A model generated the notes under the pieces. That model was not told where the DNA came from. It was given only the letters and a program-made list of their open reading frames with translations, and did no database searches. From positions 1 through 36,676 of the forward strand of contig JAHHGZ010000060.1 of the NCBI GenBank assembly GCA_019359595.1: a stretch of 36,676 nt of DNA, written 5' to 3'. Shown in pieces: positions 1 to 8,421 of this stretch (positions are counted from its first letter, which is position 1; each line of letters starts with the position of its first letter). This DNA comes from Cyanomargarita calcarea GSE-NOS-MK-12-04C. Lineage in GTDB: Bacteria > Cyanobacteriota > Cyanobacteriia > Cyanobacteriales > Nostocaceae. A program made the position numbers and the translations under genes.

Positions 1-47
1 GCTTGGATGACTTTCAGACGGAGGTCGTAACTGTAGGGTTTGGGCAT
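1..47 (-). CDS. IS630-family transposase, N-terminal fragment (runs off left edge)
   Basis: Reading the minus strand from an ATG at 45-47 gives MPKPYSYDLRLKVIQ before the window ends. This closely matches the usual opening of cyanobacterial IS630-family transposases (M-x-K-P-Y-S-Y-D-L-R-x-K-V-I), the first helix of their helix-turn-helix. Only 15 residues are visible, so the DDE catalytic domain cannot be checked. The gene lies about 75 bp inside the end of the element that interrupts the neighbouring metallophosphoesterase and points the same way as that gene. The family call rests on recognition of the N-terminal motif. Confidence 0.75.
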   Translation of the reverse strand, partial: MPKPYSYDLRLKVIQ

Positions 48-124
48 CGAAATAAATGCGATCGCACGTAAGGAGCATTTGGGATTACTTCCAGTTTATA
101 CCATAACCGCCTTGGCGGTTGCTA
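1..124 (-). mobile_element. Terminal part of an IS630-like insertion sequence
   Basis: The metallophosphoesterase reading frame stops abruptly at 122-124. From there to the left edge the sequence belongs to an element carrying an IS630-type transposase start (45-47). Next to the junction is a tight inverted repeat, AACCGCCTTGGCGGTT, at 105-120 (7-bp arms). A TATA at 123-126 supplies a TA dinucleotide, the usual IS630/Tc1-mariner target. The other end lies outside the window, so the element length and the TA duplication cannot be confirmed. Confidence 0.65.
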
Positions 125-1099
125 TAAATCTGCTTCTGGTTCTGCGTATTTACCTTTATACCCTTGATTAGTACGGAAATGCCGCCACATATTAGTAGCA
201 TAGAGTACTACCAAGCGGATATCACCATAAGTGACTGCATAATAAGTTTTTCCACCTTCTTGACTTTGCGGTAAGGTGAAAATGTGTTCGTAGGTATCAG
301 TGTTAAAAGACTTTTCTTTTAGAGATTTCTCGTCAGATTCGCCATATAACTCTTTTGCAACTGCACGGGGAATCGTATCATCAAATTCATCGTTGATACT
401 GCCGCAAGCAACCCGACCCATAACTTCATGATTGCCAATGCAGGTGTACATGGGAGCAGATTGCAGAATTTCGCCACCAGTGTAGATTGTTTTAACGCCA
501 TTCTTTTCCATTTCATATTTAGCACGACCTTGCAGACAAGGAAAGAAGGCACCACCGCGATTATCATCAAACCATTCACTAGCGCGATCGCTGACATTGA
601 CTAAATCTCCAGCGAACAAAACTAAATCGATTTTACCAACTGTTTCCACCGCCTTTTGCAAGTTTGCCGCCACCATTGGCTTTAGCTGATGATCTGAAGT
701 GAGGAGAATTTTTAACGGAGTAGCAGGAGGTGGGTTGGGTATCAAAGTAAAAATTCGGCTGCTGACACTCTCGCCATCTTCTCGCACACTCGTTACCAGA
801 TAACAAATGGGGGTGCCAGGAGTCAGCCCAGTAAGTTCCACCTCGTGTCGCCAAATATGACGCATAACGGGTTCTTTATATACTTCACCGTCCACGGTTT
901 GATTTCCTACTCGGGATTGCGGGTCTTCGCGGATACCAGGGAGTTTGGTCGTTCTGGCAAAGACAGTTGTCAGAAGGTTTTCACCGTATGCGACCAGATG
1001 ACCATCACCAGGAAATTCAGTAAACCAAACTATTCCTACTGAAGTTTCAGTTGGTAGTTGCAAAAACGGCTCGGTTAGCAACTTTGGTGCCGATGTCAT
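122..1099 (-). pseudogene. Metallophosphoesterase with N-terminal fibronectin-like domain, 3' end interrupted by IS630-like element
   Basis: The frame encodes 325 residues. Residues about 10-120 look like the beta-sandwich that precedes the catalytic domain in purple-acid-phosphatase-like enzymes. The calcineurin-type phosphoesterase core starts at about residue 129, with metal-ligand motifs SDH (135-137), GDL (164-166) and GNHE (222-225). The C-terminal half, which should carry the later His ligands (GHxH type), is missing: the frame ends PEADL then TAG exactly where insertion-sequence DNA begins. The family normally hydrolyses phosphomonoesters or diesters with two metal ions; without the last ligands this copy should be inactive. 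No signal peptide is evident. The start ATG at 1097-1099 is the first in frame. The remainder of the gene may lie beyond the insertion, outside the window. Confidence 0.8.
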
Positions 1100-1525
1100 A
1101 AATCTTCACTCACAGGAAAATACTCTTATCAGATTAAAACATTTACGTTCTTATTTTGGTGTATCCATTGGTGAATTTCGGAAAAATTATATGCGTTGAG
1201 TCGCAAAGCGACACGCACAAGGGACTGCAACCAGTGGCAAACGTGCGGTTTAACAGCTCAGGGCATTTATTTCTTGGCAGTATGCTAAAACTGAGGATTA
1301 ATGCTTATTAGCAAAACTTATCAATGGAGGATTTTTAGACCTCCATTGATGTTAAATCAAGGAAAGTTGCTGTGGTGTGCGATCGCCCAGCTTTGCTTTA
1401 GTTTTAGCTTCGGCTTGTGTTTTGGCGGTCAACCTTGCTTCAATTAATGCATCAGGCAATAGATTAAAGTTGATGATGTCTGTGTTTTTTCAACTTGTAT
1501 ACACGGTAGCTTACCGTAAGCGGTA
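1100..1525. other. Intergenic stretch with hairpin and possible coding remnant
   Basis: There is no convincing gene here. A 10-bp inverted repeat TCAATGGAGG/CCTCCATTGA (1321-1330 and 1340-1349, 9-nt loop) could act as a terminator, although no T-run follows. A short open minus-strand frame at 1352-1489 (about 45 codons, no start codon; contains NFNLLPDALIEARLTAKTQA) reads like a decayed coding fragment that I do not recognise. A small palindrome ACGGTAGCTTACCGT lies at about 1502-1516, just past the beta-lactamase-like gene. Confidence 0.4.
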
Positions 1526-2797
1526 TTACCGTTGACTGACTTTTGGTTGGTCTAGATAGCCATACACCAAACGGGAAACTTGATTGATAAAATCTCTTGC
1601 CCCTGCATCACCAAAAGGTCTTCTTACCATAATTCCTGCCAAATAACGCTTTCCTGTTGACATTTGTACAATCCCAGCATCTCCAAGTATTACTCCCAGG
1701 GTCCCTGTTTTATGGGCAATTACGGCACCTTTACCCAAACCTGCTGTTAACAAGCTTTTGTTTTGGCAACGACGCATGATATCCAAAACTTGGGATTGGC
1801 TTTTACTGCTCAGTAATTTGTTATTAGAAATCAACGCAGACAGTCGCACCAAATCTTTAGCACTGGTTGTATTAGTTCCTTTAAAATCACCTAGCAGATT
1901 GCGAATGACAGTATTTTGTAATCCCCAACTGCGAAATCTGGGATTCAACTTAGACTTTCCGCCCAATCTATCAATAATCATATTTGTAGCGGTATTATCG
2001 CTGATAGTCATCATTTTGGTGGCGGTTTCCAATAGACTAAATTTACTTCCAGCAGGCTTGTATTGCATCGTTCCAGACCCTTCTGTAACCAAGTCACGTC
2101 GCATAACCAAAGTTTCATTTAACTTGATTCTACCTGCATCTATTTCTTGGAATAAAGCAATAACAATCGGAAATTTAATCGTACTTGCGGCGGGAAATAT
2201 TTTTTCTCCATTGATATCTAAATACTCACCTGTTTGTAAATCGACGAAAAACATTCCTGGTGAGAGAGAACTGTAGCGAGACATCAATCTTTTTACTTGA
2301 GAACTGAGTTGGAATATTTCTTTGCTTAAAGGAACAACCCCAGCAAATGTTGAATTATTGCCTATTTGGACGGGAATCTTTTCTTCACTAGATGATGTTG
2401 TAATGGCACCTTTTTCAATTGAAGAGAATTTTACTATCCAGTGAGAAGATGAATCTCCTTTAATTAGTAATTTCTCAGGAGAAACAGTGTACCCTGGAGC
2501 TAATTCAACTACCAGTCTAGCGGTATTATCATCAACCTTTCCAATCCGAATTTCTTGAACTGCGGAACCAAACCGTTCCCGGACTGTATTACCATCAAGA
2601 TTTGTTCCTGGTAAATCAATAACAAGTCTTGTTGGGTTGTTAATCAAAAAAGCTCTTGGTTGAATCCCAGAATCAGTCGTAATGTTTAGTTGATTTTGAG
2701 CAGCATCAAAATTCCAAGATTCCAAGCGAGCAGCTTTAGTTGGAGAAGATAGCAGCATAATGCTGATGACGCTGAGGAGGAAAAAGCGTAATCTCAT
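1526..2797 (-). CDS. AMIN-domain class A beta-lactamase-like serine hydrolase
   Basis: This 423-residue exported protein has an N-terminal signal peptide (about 1-22, cleavage near TKA-A). An AMIN domain (about 23-125) follows, a fold that targets proteins to septal peptidoglycan in amidases and in cyanobacterial cell-wall proteins. A low-complexity linker leads to a class A beta-lactamase/transpeptidase-like domain (about 165-415). Visible catalytic motifs are S205-T-I-K208 (nucleophile Ser and Lys), S266-D-N268 and K363-T-G365, all in the expected order and spacing. The AMIN fusion suggests a wall-associated enzyme (D,D-peptidase-like or penicillin-binding) as much as an antibiotic-degrading lactamase; which one cannot be told from sequence. 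The first ATG directly precedes the signal peptide. It is monocistronic, with no same-strand neighbour close by. Confidence 0.88.
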   Translation of the reverse strand: MRLRFFLLSVISIMLLSSPTKAARLESWNFDAAQNQLNITTDSGIQPRAFLINNPTRLVIDLPGTNLDGNTVRERFGSAVQEIRIGKVDDNTARLVVELAPGYTVSPEKLLIKGDSSSHWIVKFSSIEKGAITTSSSEEKIPVQIGNNSTFAGVVPLSKEIFQLSSQVKRLMSRYSSLSPGMFFVDLQTGEYLDINGEKIFPAASTIKFPIVIALFQEIDAGRIKLNETLVMRRDLVTEGSGTMQYKPAGSKFSLLETATKMMTISDNTATNMIIDRLGGKSKLNPRFRSWGLQNTVIRNLLGDFKGTNTTSAKDLVRLSALISNNKLLSSKSQSQVLDIMRRCQNKSLLTAGLGKGAVIAHKTGTLGVILGDAGIVQMSTGKRYLAGIMVRRPFGDAGARDFINQVSRLVYGYLDQPKVSQR

Positions 2798-3524
2798 GCG
2801 TGTGATTTTATGAGCGACAATGGATTTTCTCTGGACAAGTTTTCCAAGTTTTTACGGTCTTTTCCGGAAGAAAATCTAATAAGTATCTAATCTTTGTTTG
2901 AGTTGCTTGACTGCATCAAGACGTTGGCTTTCCTAAAATAGTTCCACTGCAAGATAGGCTTTTTTTTAGTAATTAGGAAATAACTAAAGAAAGCATATGT
3001 TGTACAAACAAAAAGTATAAGTAATACCATTACTCTTAATTCCTAACTCCTAACTCCTAAATCCTCCCAGCTTCAAACACAAAAACAGATTCTTCTGCAA
3101 CATATGGGTATTCCAGCCATAGAGATAAATTTACATTAATTTTACATACATTAAAAATACATAAATGTAACCAGCCCTTACTATACAAAGCTTTTATCTT
3201 TTTTTTTGAGTAATGAATAAAAAATATTCCATTAAGTTTGTGTAAATTAGAGTCAGTAATATACGTACACATACTTGTGTGGGATATTGTAGGTATCAAA
3301 GCAATTCCAAAAAAACATTGCTAGAACCTCAAAGACAAAAACACGGTTAAACGTTTAAGTTGCTTTTCTTTTATACATTCTTTTTGTTTGTTGTAGGCTT
3401 ACTGATTGCCTGTGACATTCTTTGTGATGTGCAATGCAATTAATTGCTTTGAGGGAATAACTAAAATTTCACTCCTGGGTTACATCTACCACCAACCTTT
3501 ATTTGTTGAACAGGAGTTAATTCA
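2798..3524. other. AT-rich intergenic region upstream of the PEP-CTERM gene
   Basis: This 727-bp stretch is AT-rich and I see no gene in it. It holds one short CTCCTAA heptamer array (3032-3068) and, just before the next gene, a good ribosome-binding site AGGAG (about 3512-3516). An 80-codon minus-strand frame at 3057-3299 overlaps the heptamer array, has skewed composition and is rejected. The long leader suggests the promoter of the PEP-CTERM gene lies here, but no element could be assigned. Confidence 0.5.
3032..3068. repeat. Heptanucleotide (CTCCTAA) tandem array
   Basis: Tandem, slightly degenerate copies of the 7-mer CTCCTAA (TTAGGAG on the other strand). The same unit recurs at least six more times in the window. 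It resembles the short tandemly repeated repetitive (STRR) heptamers known from heterocystous cyanobacteria. Confidence 0.8.
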
Positions 3525-4379
3525 ATGACTAGATTTGAAGTCTTAGATAAAGTATTGAAGGCTTGTACAAAGTTTCAGTACATTAGTTTTTTAGGCCTGG
3601 TATCAGCGCTGTCAGTTTCTAGCCTAGCTTTTCAAGCAACAGCAAGCGCTGCAGGCATTAAAAGAATTGACCAATCTGCCTTCACACCAGATTCCGGAAA
3701 AATCACTTTTAGCGAATTTTCAGTTAATACAGTTAATCCCACTTATACACCATCTAACTACGGTGGTGATGCTAATGGGCCAACTGTAAGATTTGGTGGC
3801 ATTTTCCAAGGTCAGACCGTAGGTGTAGCACCTTTTCCCTCTGGTGCTGCGCCTAGTGGAGTAGTCAATGGTACTCCTACTGCTTCACTAGCTTTAGATC
3901 CAACCTCACCTACCACATTTATTACAGGGGATGGTTCTAACCCAACCAGTCCAGTTTTGTCAGGCTCACCTAGATTTAACGGTGCTATTAGTATTTTGTT
4001 TGATAAGGATATAGCTGGGGTAGGATTGGATGGCGGCTTTTTTGATGCTATTGGTGGAACTGCGATTAAAGCATTCGCTAGGAACGGTTCACTCATAGGC
4101 TCAGTATTCAATGAAAAAAGAGGGATTGAGTTTCTTGGCTTAGTGACTGATGATGGTCTTGATGGAATCGCTGGCTTGCAATTCAGCTTGGTCGGTGCAG
4201 AGCCAGCAGGTTTTGCAATTGACAACTTGCGCTTTGGACGTGCTGGTCAAGTAATAGTCCCCGACGCTACTCCAGTTCCTGAGCCTTTGACTATTTTGGG
4301 TACAGTAACAGCCGGTGCTTTTGGTGTAGCTATGCGCCGCAAGCAAAAGCAACAACAAGAAGATACTATCAAAGCTTAG
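3525..4379 (+). CDS. PEP-CTERM sorting-signal protein
   Basis: This 284-residue secreted protein has a signal peptide over about residues 18-43 (hydrophobic core, ASA-A cleavage). The middle is rich in Gly, Ser and Thr and ends in a stretch (about 150-235) with IDNLRFG, the beta-sandwich style common in PEP-CTERM proteins. The C-terminus is a textbook tripartite sorting signal: Pro-Glu-Pro at 252-254 in PVPEP, a short transmembrane helix (about 256-272), then the basic patch RRKQK. Exosortases are known to recognise and cleave this signal, releasing or anchoring the protein at the surface. The start is supported by AGGAG 9 bp upstream. The exosortase gene begins 308 bp downstream on the same strand, so this is a likely dedicated substrate (inference). 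A 15-bp inverted repeat follows the stop. Confidence 0.9.
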   Translation: MTRFEVLDKVLKACTKFQYISFLGLVSALSVSSLAFQATASAAGIKRIDQSAFTPDSGKITFSEFSVNTVNPTYTPSNYGGDANGPTVRFGGIFQGQTVGVAPFPSGAAPSGVVNGTPTASLALDPTSPTTFITGDGSNPTSPVLSGSPRFNGAISILFDKDIAGVGLDGGFFDAIGGTAIKAFARNGSLIGSVFNEKRGIEFLGLVTDDGLDGIAGLQFSLVGAEPAGFAIDNLRFGRAGQVIVPDATPVPEPLTILGTVTAGAFGVAMRRKQKQQQEDTIKA

Positions 4380-4687
4380 ATTCATAATCTCAACTAAGAG
4401 GTAGATTTCTTCAAAAGTTATGAGTTTTGGTTATTGAATCAAAACTCATAACTTAAATAGTAAATTTAGTACTGCCATCACAATTCCAGAGCAATTGGAT
4501 AATCTTGGTTTTGCTGTATCCTTTTTTAGAGAAAAATTTTCAGCACTATCATTTTGAGCGATCGCTGCTCAAGCCAAGCCCTGATTTGTCACTTCGCAAC
4601 CTGATAATTACCTGATTTTTGACTCACGTATAGACGCTTGGTTTCAAAAGTCTGTACAACTAGAGATTTTCATTTAATACATCCATA
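4380..4687. other. Gap between PEP-CTERM gene and exosortase
   Basis: Besides the 15-bp hairpin at 4415-4454, it contains one HIP1 octamer GCGATCGC (about 4558-4565). There is no reading frame of note. A separate promoter for the exosortase cluster would have to lie here. Confidence 0.5.
4415..4454 (+). terminator. Perfect 15-bp inverted repeat after the PEP-CTERM gene
   Basis: AAGTTATGAGTTTTG (4415-4429) pairs perfectly with CAAAACTCATAACTT (4440-4454) across a 10-nt loop, 35 bp past the stop codon. It is AT-rich and no clear T-run follows, so it may be a weak terminator or a variant of the GAGTTA-type dispersed repeat rather than a canonical intrinsic terminator. Confidence 0.5.
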
Positions 4688-5530
4688 ATGAAAGCCACTA
4701 ACTTCACCACCATCCAACAGTTAAAAAGTTCTCAATTTTGGTTATTAGGTATAGCAGCTAGCTTAATTGCGATTCACCTAACACTTACTTTGAGAGCTAA
4801 TAATTCTAATTTGTTAGGAAGCAGTTTTCTATTTTGGGGTGTTATATCTAGTTTGATTTGGGAAGAACGTCATAAGTTAAATTTGTCAAGTGGAATTTTC
4901 TCTAGTTTGTTAGGTATATCAATCATTGCAATAGTACTTTTAAAAACTGCCTCTTTAATAAGTTTTGGCGGCTTTTTATATTTATTACCTTTTATTTTTG
5001 CTATTGCTCTTGCTTTACTAGCTTCTGGCTTTCAAGGATTAAGACAATATCAGGCACAATTACTGACACTATTTTTCCTGGGTGTCCCTAAATTATTACC
5101 TCCTTCTCTGACTGATATATCTATTTTTACTGCTAAGTTCTCCAGCTTTGTCCTTTGGTACTCTGGCTTTAATGTTGTGCGTAATGATGTGAATATTCAT
5201 CTGCCGACAGGAAGTGTAGAAGTATATTCTGCCTGTTCTGGAACAGAAGCTGTTTTTCAATTACTGGGTTTAGCAATACTTTTTTTGTTAATGTTTCCCC
5301 AGAACTTGATACGAAAAATATTTATTCCAGTAGTAGCTATTATTTTGGCATTCATCGTTAATGGATTACGTGTTGCCTTGCTAGCGATTTTAGTAGCTAA
5401 CGGTCAGCAAAAAGCATTTCAATACTGGCATCATGGTGATGGTTCATTAATTTTTTCTTTGATTGCAGTATTATTATTTGGATTATTTTGCTGGTTATTA
5501 ATGCGTATGAATGCACCAGATAAAAACTAA
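4688..5530 (+). CDS. Exosortase (cyanoexosortase A type)
   Basis: This 280-residue polytopic membrane protein has about eight hydrophobic segments. It is the transpeptidase-like sorting enzyme that processes PEP-CTERM proteins at the inner membrane. The conserved catalytic triad is visible: Cys183 in YSACSGTEA, Arg228 in NGLRVALL and His248/249 in WHHGDGSLIF, all at the expected order within the last third. Assignment to the cyanobacterial subtype A rests on the two genes that follow, which resemble the small associated protein and the HpsJ-like protein that accompany it. It is separated from the next gene by 17 bp and probably starts an operon of three. The ATG at 4688 is the first in frame; no strong Shine-Dalgarno is seen. 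Confidence 0.88.
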   Translation: MKATNFTTIQQLKSSQFWLLGIAASLIAIHLTLTLRANNSNLLGSSFLFWGVISSLIWEERHKLNLSSGIFSSLLGISIIAIVLLKTASLISFGGFLYLLPFIFAIALALLASGFQGLRQYQAQLLTLFFLGVPKLLPPSLTDISIFTAKFSSFVLWYSGFNVVRNDVNIHLPTGSVEVYSACSGTEAVFQLLGLAILFLLMFPQNLIRKIFIPVVAIILAFIVNGLRVALLAILVANGQQKAFQYWHHGDGSLIFSLIAVLLFGLFCWLLMRMNAPDKN

Positions 5531-5547
5531 GGAAGTCCTAAAGAACA

Positions 5548-6201
5548 ATGAATATCTGGAAACAACTTCGCATTCCGCTTCTAGCTCTCACTTTTGGTAC
5601 TGTTATTTTTAATTTAAGTAAAGAAATTATATTTCCTTCGTCAGATAAATATACATTTACTGCCTTTATTTTTCCAGAAAAAGTACCATTGCCGCAATGG
5701 CAATTCAGTAGCAGTAATTCAGGAGTCAAACTACCTGAAAAAAATCCTGAACTGATAGCTCAAAAACATTATCAATACATTCAAAATAATGTATATTTAA
5801 ATATTAAAATGCATTATTCTACAATTTATGATGTCAAGAAACTCATCGGAAATTATATTTCAAACTCATCCCCTCCAACTATGCGATATCGTGAGAATAT
5901 TGGCTTTTATAGTGTTGGAATTCACCAGCAACAAGCCTATCTCAGTGCTTGTATCAATCCAAAGGGCAAAAGTACTTTTACCGATGCACAGTATAAGCAA
6001 AATCGCTATATATACGATTTGCAACCAAAACGTTTAATGTCTTGGTTAGTCAGTCAAGAGCCGCTTTTTGATAAGCGTTGTCTATGGACACATTTATCGA
6101 TTCCATTAAACAATTCTTCAGAAGAAGTTGCTTATAAAACTTTAGAAAATGCCTGGTTATCCTGGTATAAATACTGGCAACCTCGCTTTCCCAAATCTTA
6201 G
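5548..6201 (+). CDS. Cyanoexosortase A system-associated protein
   Basis: This 217-residue protein has a single N-terminal membrane anchor (about residues 7-27) and a soluble extracytoplasmic part. It lies directly after the exosortase, with AGGAAG about 17 bp before its ATG. Position, length and layout fit the small EpsI-like/cyanosortase-associated family that accompanies exosortases, whose members are thought to assist cleavage or polysaccharide export; the biochemical role is not established. No catalytic motif is recognisable, and the family assignment depends largely on context. Confidence 0.7.
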   Translation: MNIWKQLRIPLLALTFGTVIFNLSKEIIFPSSDKYTFTAFIFPEKVPLPQWQFSSSNSGVKLPEKNPELIAQKHYQYIQNNVYLNIKMHYSTIYDVKKLIGNYISNSSPPTMRYRENIGFYSVGIHQQQAYLSACINPKGKSTFTDAQYKQNRYIYDLQPKRLMSWLVSQEPLFDKRCLWTHLSIPLNNSSEEVAYKTLENAWLSWYKYWQPRFPKS

Positions 6202-6225
6202 TTTTTTATTATATATTGTAAAAAC

Positions 6226-6945
6226 ATGACTAAATCGAACAACGACAGATTAATCCCCTTAGTACAGGAGCTAAAGAGTTTTGCTTTCAGCCAGCAAGCC
6301 TCAATCGGTATTATGCGAACTCTAGGCTACGGTTTGTTAGCATTAGCATTATTCGATGTAATTGAAATTTTCTTTCCACCTCAATTTATGAATCCCGCTT
6401 GGGAATTTCAAACTTTAGGGGCATTAGTTGAACGAGTACCTGTACCTTTTATTGGGTTTGTACTAGTATTTTTTGGAGAATTGCATTCACGCAGTAAATG
6501 GGAATTACTTCTTTTAAAGCTGTTTTCTTGGTTATGTTTATTGTGTGCAATATTCTTTATGCTATCAATTCCTCTAGGAGTTATGAACACAGTTCGGCTT
6601 AATAACCAAAATATCACTCAAACTCAAACTTTATCCAAACAGCAATTTGCACGGGCAAAACAAGTAGAACAGCAACTGAGCCAAGCTACTCCTGAACAAA
6701 TAAATAATTTCCTTAAGAGCCAAGGTAACTCGCTAGCTGCTAAAAAACCTGAAGAATTAAAAACTGAACTTTTATCACAAGTCACAAAAGCTAAGGAACA
6801 AATTAAGACTCAATCTGAAGTTGCTCAGTCTTCTCGTGGTTTAAGCTTGCTTAAGTCTTCTGTTAAATGGAATCTTGGGGCAATGGTTGCTGCGACTTTA
6901 TTTTTTAGTATCTGGAAGAGTACTAGTTGGGCAAGAATGAACTAG
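6226..6945 (+). CDS. HpsJ-like membrane protein (cyanoexosortase-associated)
   Basis: This 239-residue membrane protein has hydrophobic segments at about 27-50, 70-88 and 92-120 and a last one near 211-233. A charged, Gln/Lys-rich cytoplasmic or periplasmic helical region (about 130-205) likely forms a coiled coil. HpsJ is known from the hormogonium polysaccharide locus of filamentous cyanobacteria, and HpsJ-like proteins recur beside cyanoexosortases. Here it is the third gene of the cluster, 24 bp after the associated protein. Together the set suggests surface protein/polysaccharide deposition. The HpsJ-like call is by layout and context. Confidence 0.72.
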   Translation: MTKSNNDRLIPLVQELKSFAFSQQASIGIMRTLGYGLLALALFDVIEIFFPPQFMNPAWEFQTLGALVERVPVPFIGFVLVFFGELHSRSKWELLLLKLFSWLCLLCAIFFMLSIPLGVMNTVRLNNQNITQTQTLSKQQFARAKQVEQQLSQATPEQINNFLKSQGNSLAAKKPEELKTELLSQVTKAKEQIKTQSEVAQSSRGLSLLKSSVKWNLGAMVAATLFFSIWKSTSWARMN

Positions 6946-6978
6946 CAGGAGTCAAGTCTTGGACTAGAAATTGCCTTG

Positions 6979-7080
6979 ATACAGCAAATTTCAACTTTGT
7001 GAGGTACAGAAATACCCCTCCCCAACCCTCCCCTTGCCAAGGGGAGGGGGTGTACTTCATTTACTTGCAAAGTGCTGTAT
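6979..7080. mobile_element. MITE-like element with GC-rich hairpin core
   Basis: Imperfect terminal inverted repeats begin ATACAGCA (6979-6986) and end TGCTGTAT (7073-7080). The centre is a very strong hairpin, CCCTCCCCTT (7026-7035) with AAGGGGAGGG (7039-7048), flanked by further C-rich and G-rich runs. It contains no gene and is about 100 bp long, typical of non-autonomous elements or dispersed repeats in Nostocales. Placed just after the HpsJ-like gene, the hairpin may also end its transcript. The rest of 6946-7275 shows nothing else. Confidence 0.6.
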
Positions 7081-7275
7081 TACTTCAATACATCTGTTTA
7101 ACCCCAACCAGGTAGAGACGTTATATGTAACCTTTCTACCGGAATGGGCAACTAACCGGACATGATATGACTTTAACTTTTAACTAAAATTAGCTGTTTC
7201 CCTTCATCCTTAAATTAACAACTTGACGGATTAAACTTTCACCCATAACCGATAAAAATTAATGCCATCATCCAC

Positions 7276-8277
7276 CTAATTTGATGCTGGCGTATTCAAA
7301 CTACTGCGACTTTCTAACAACTTCGTAGTCGCATCCATCACAATCTGTGCCGCTCCATTGAAAAATTTGCGGTCTATTCCCATCGGTTTATCGCCCAGTT
7401 GATGATAGTTAATATTACGTAGGTTAGCCGTATCTGTAACCAACACAGCACCCACACCCTGGAGCCAAAATGGTGCATGATCGCTGCGTAATGTATCCGG
7501 TGTCAGCAACCCTTTAACCGGTACTGGAAGTCTGAGTACCCTTGGTAGGCTAGATTCCCCACCCTGTACAAAAAAAGCACCCAGTAACGGCAAATGTTCA
7601 GCATCACCCACTACCGCCAAAAAATCACCTTTATCGCTAGGTGGGGCTATGGGTAAACCTGCTGGGTATTTCTGACAACCAGGGGTATGGCAAGCATAAC
7701 CCACCATATCCATAACAATGGCACCGCCCAAATTTTCCAAATGGGCTGAAGAAGCTACAAAAGCTTTACTACCCAAAAGTCCGACTTCTTCCTGATCAAA
7801 AAAAGCTAACTGCAAAGTCCGAGGTGTTGCACGGGAACCGAGGAGACGGGCAACTTCCAGCACCACAGCCACACCACTAGCGTTATCATCAGCACCACTC
7901 GATATGGCAACGGTGTCATAATGTGCAGCAACGAGAATTGCACCAGCGTTTTTATCAGTTCCCCCACGTTCGGCAAAAATATTGACACCCTCGGCAAAGC
8001 TTTCTAGCTCAGGTTTCCATCCGTTTTTTTTCAGTTCCGATGAAATGTAATTTCGGGTGCGTACTCGCTCTTTTTCAGCAAACCGCTTAAAATTCAATTG
8101 CTGAATGTGGGCAAAAAGCTTAGAAGGTGAAACTTGCGGGTATTTTATCTGCTGTTGTGGTGTTTCAATACTCGCTTTCACAATCGGTGACTCCTGAGGT
8201 GGCATAAAAAATCCACCAATACCCATCACAGCGATCGCTCCTAATACCAACAACAACAACCAAATCCATCTCTTCAT
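7276..8277 (-). CDS. M28-family metallopeptidase, membrane-anchored
   Basis: This 333-residue protein has an N-terminal hydrophobic anchor or signal (about 4-25) followed by an M28 aminopeptidase domain. The di-zinc ligand set is complete: H119 in AAHYD, D130 in GADDNASG, E164 (with catalytic E163) in DQEEVGLLGS, D190 in VMDMVGY and H267 in SDHAPF. M28 enzymes remove N-terminal residues or related groups, and related members include glutaminyl cyclases. The export signal implies action in the periplasm or outside. It is transcribed away from the 8.4-10.8 kb set, with about 145 bp between the divergent starts. The first ATG is followed by KRW and the hydrophobic run, supporting the start. Confidence 0.88.
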   Translation of the reverse strand: MKRWIWLLLLVLGAIAVMGIGGFFMPPQESPIVKASIETPQQQIKYPQVSPSKLFAHIQQLNFKRFAEKERVRTRNYISSELKKNGWKPELESFAEGVNIFAERGGTDKNAGAILVAAHYDTVAISSGADDNASGVAVVLEVARLLGSRATPRTLQLAFFDQEEVGLLGSKAFVASSAHLENLGGAIVMDMVGYACHTPGCQKYPAGLPIAPPSDKGDFLAVVGDAEHLPLLGAFFVQGGESSLPRVLRLPVPVKGLLTPDTLRSDHAPFWLQGVGAVLVTDTANLRNINYHQLGDKPMGIDRKFFNGAAQIVMDATTKLLESRSSLNTPASN

Positions 8278-8421
8278 AGATTTTACCGCGTCTTTTTGAT
8301 TTAGAATAACGCGATATCGCTGGTGCGTTGAAATTTAAACCTTACTTACTTTGACAACTTGTCTTTTGACAAAAGGCAAAGTATCACTAAAACTACACTA
8401 TGAAATTGACTTTATACCAAA

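Noticed and set aside
3057-3299. 80-codon minus-strand frame
   Set aside because: It overlaps the heptamer array, lies in AT-rich DNA, and shows no domain, ribosome-binding site or hydrophobic pattern.
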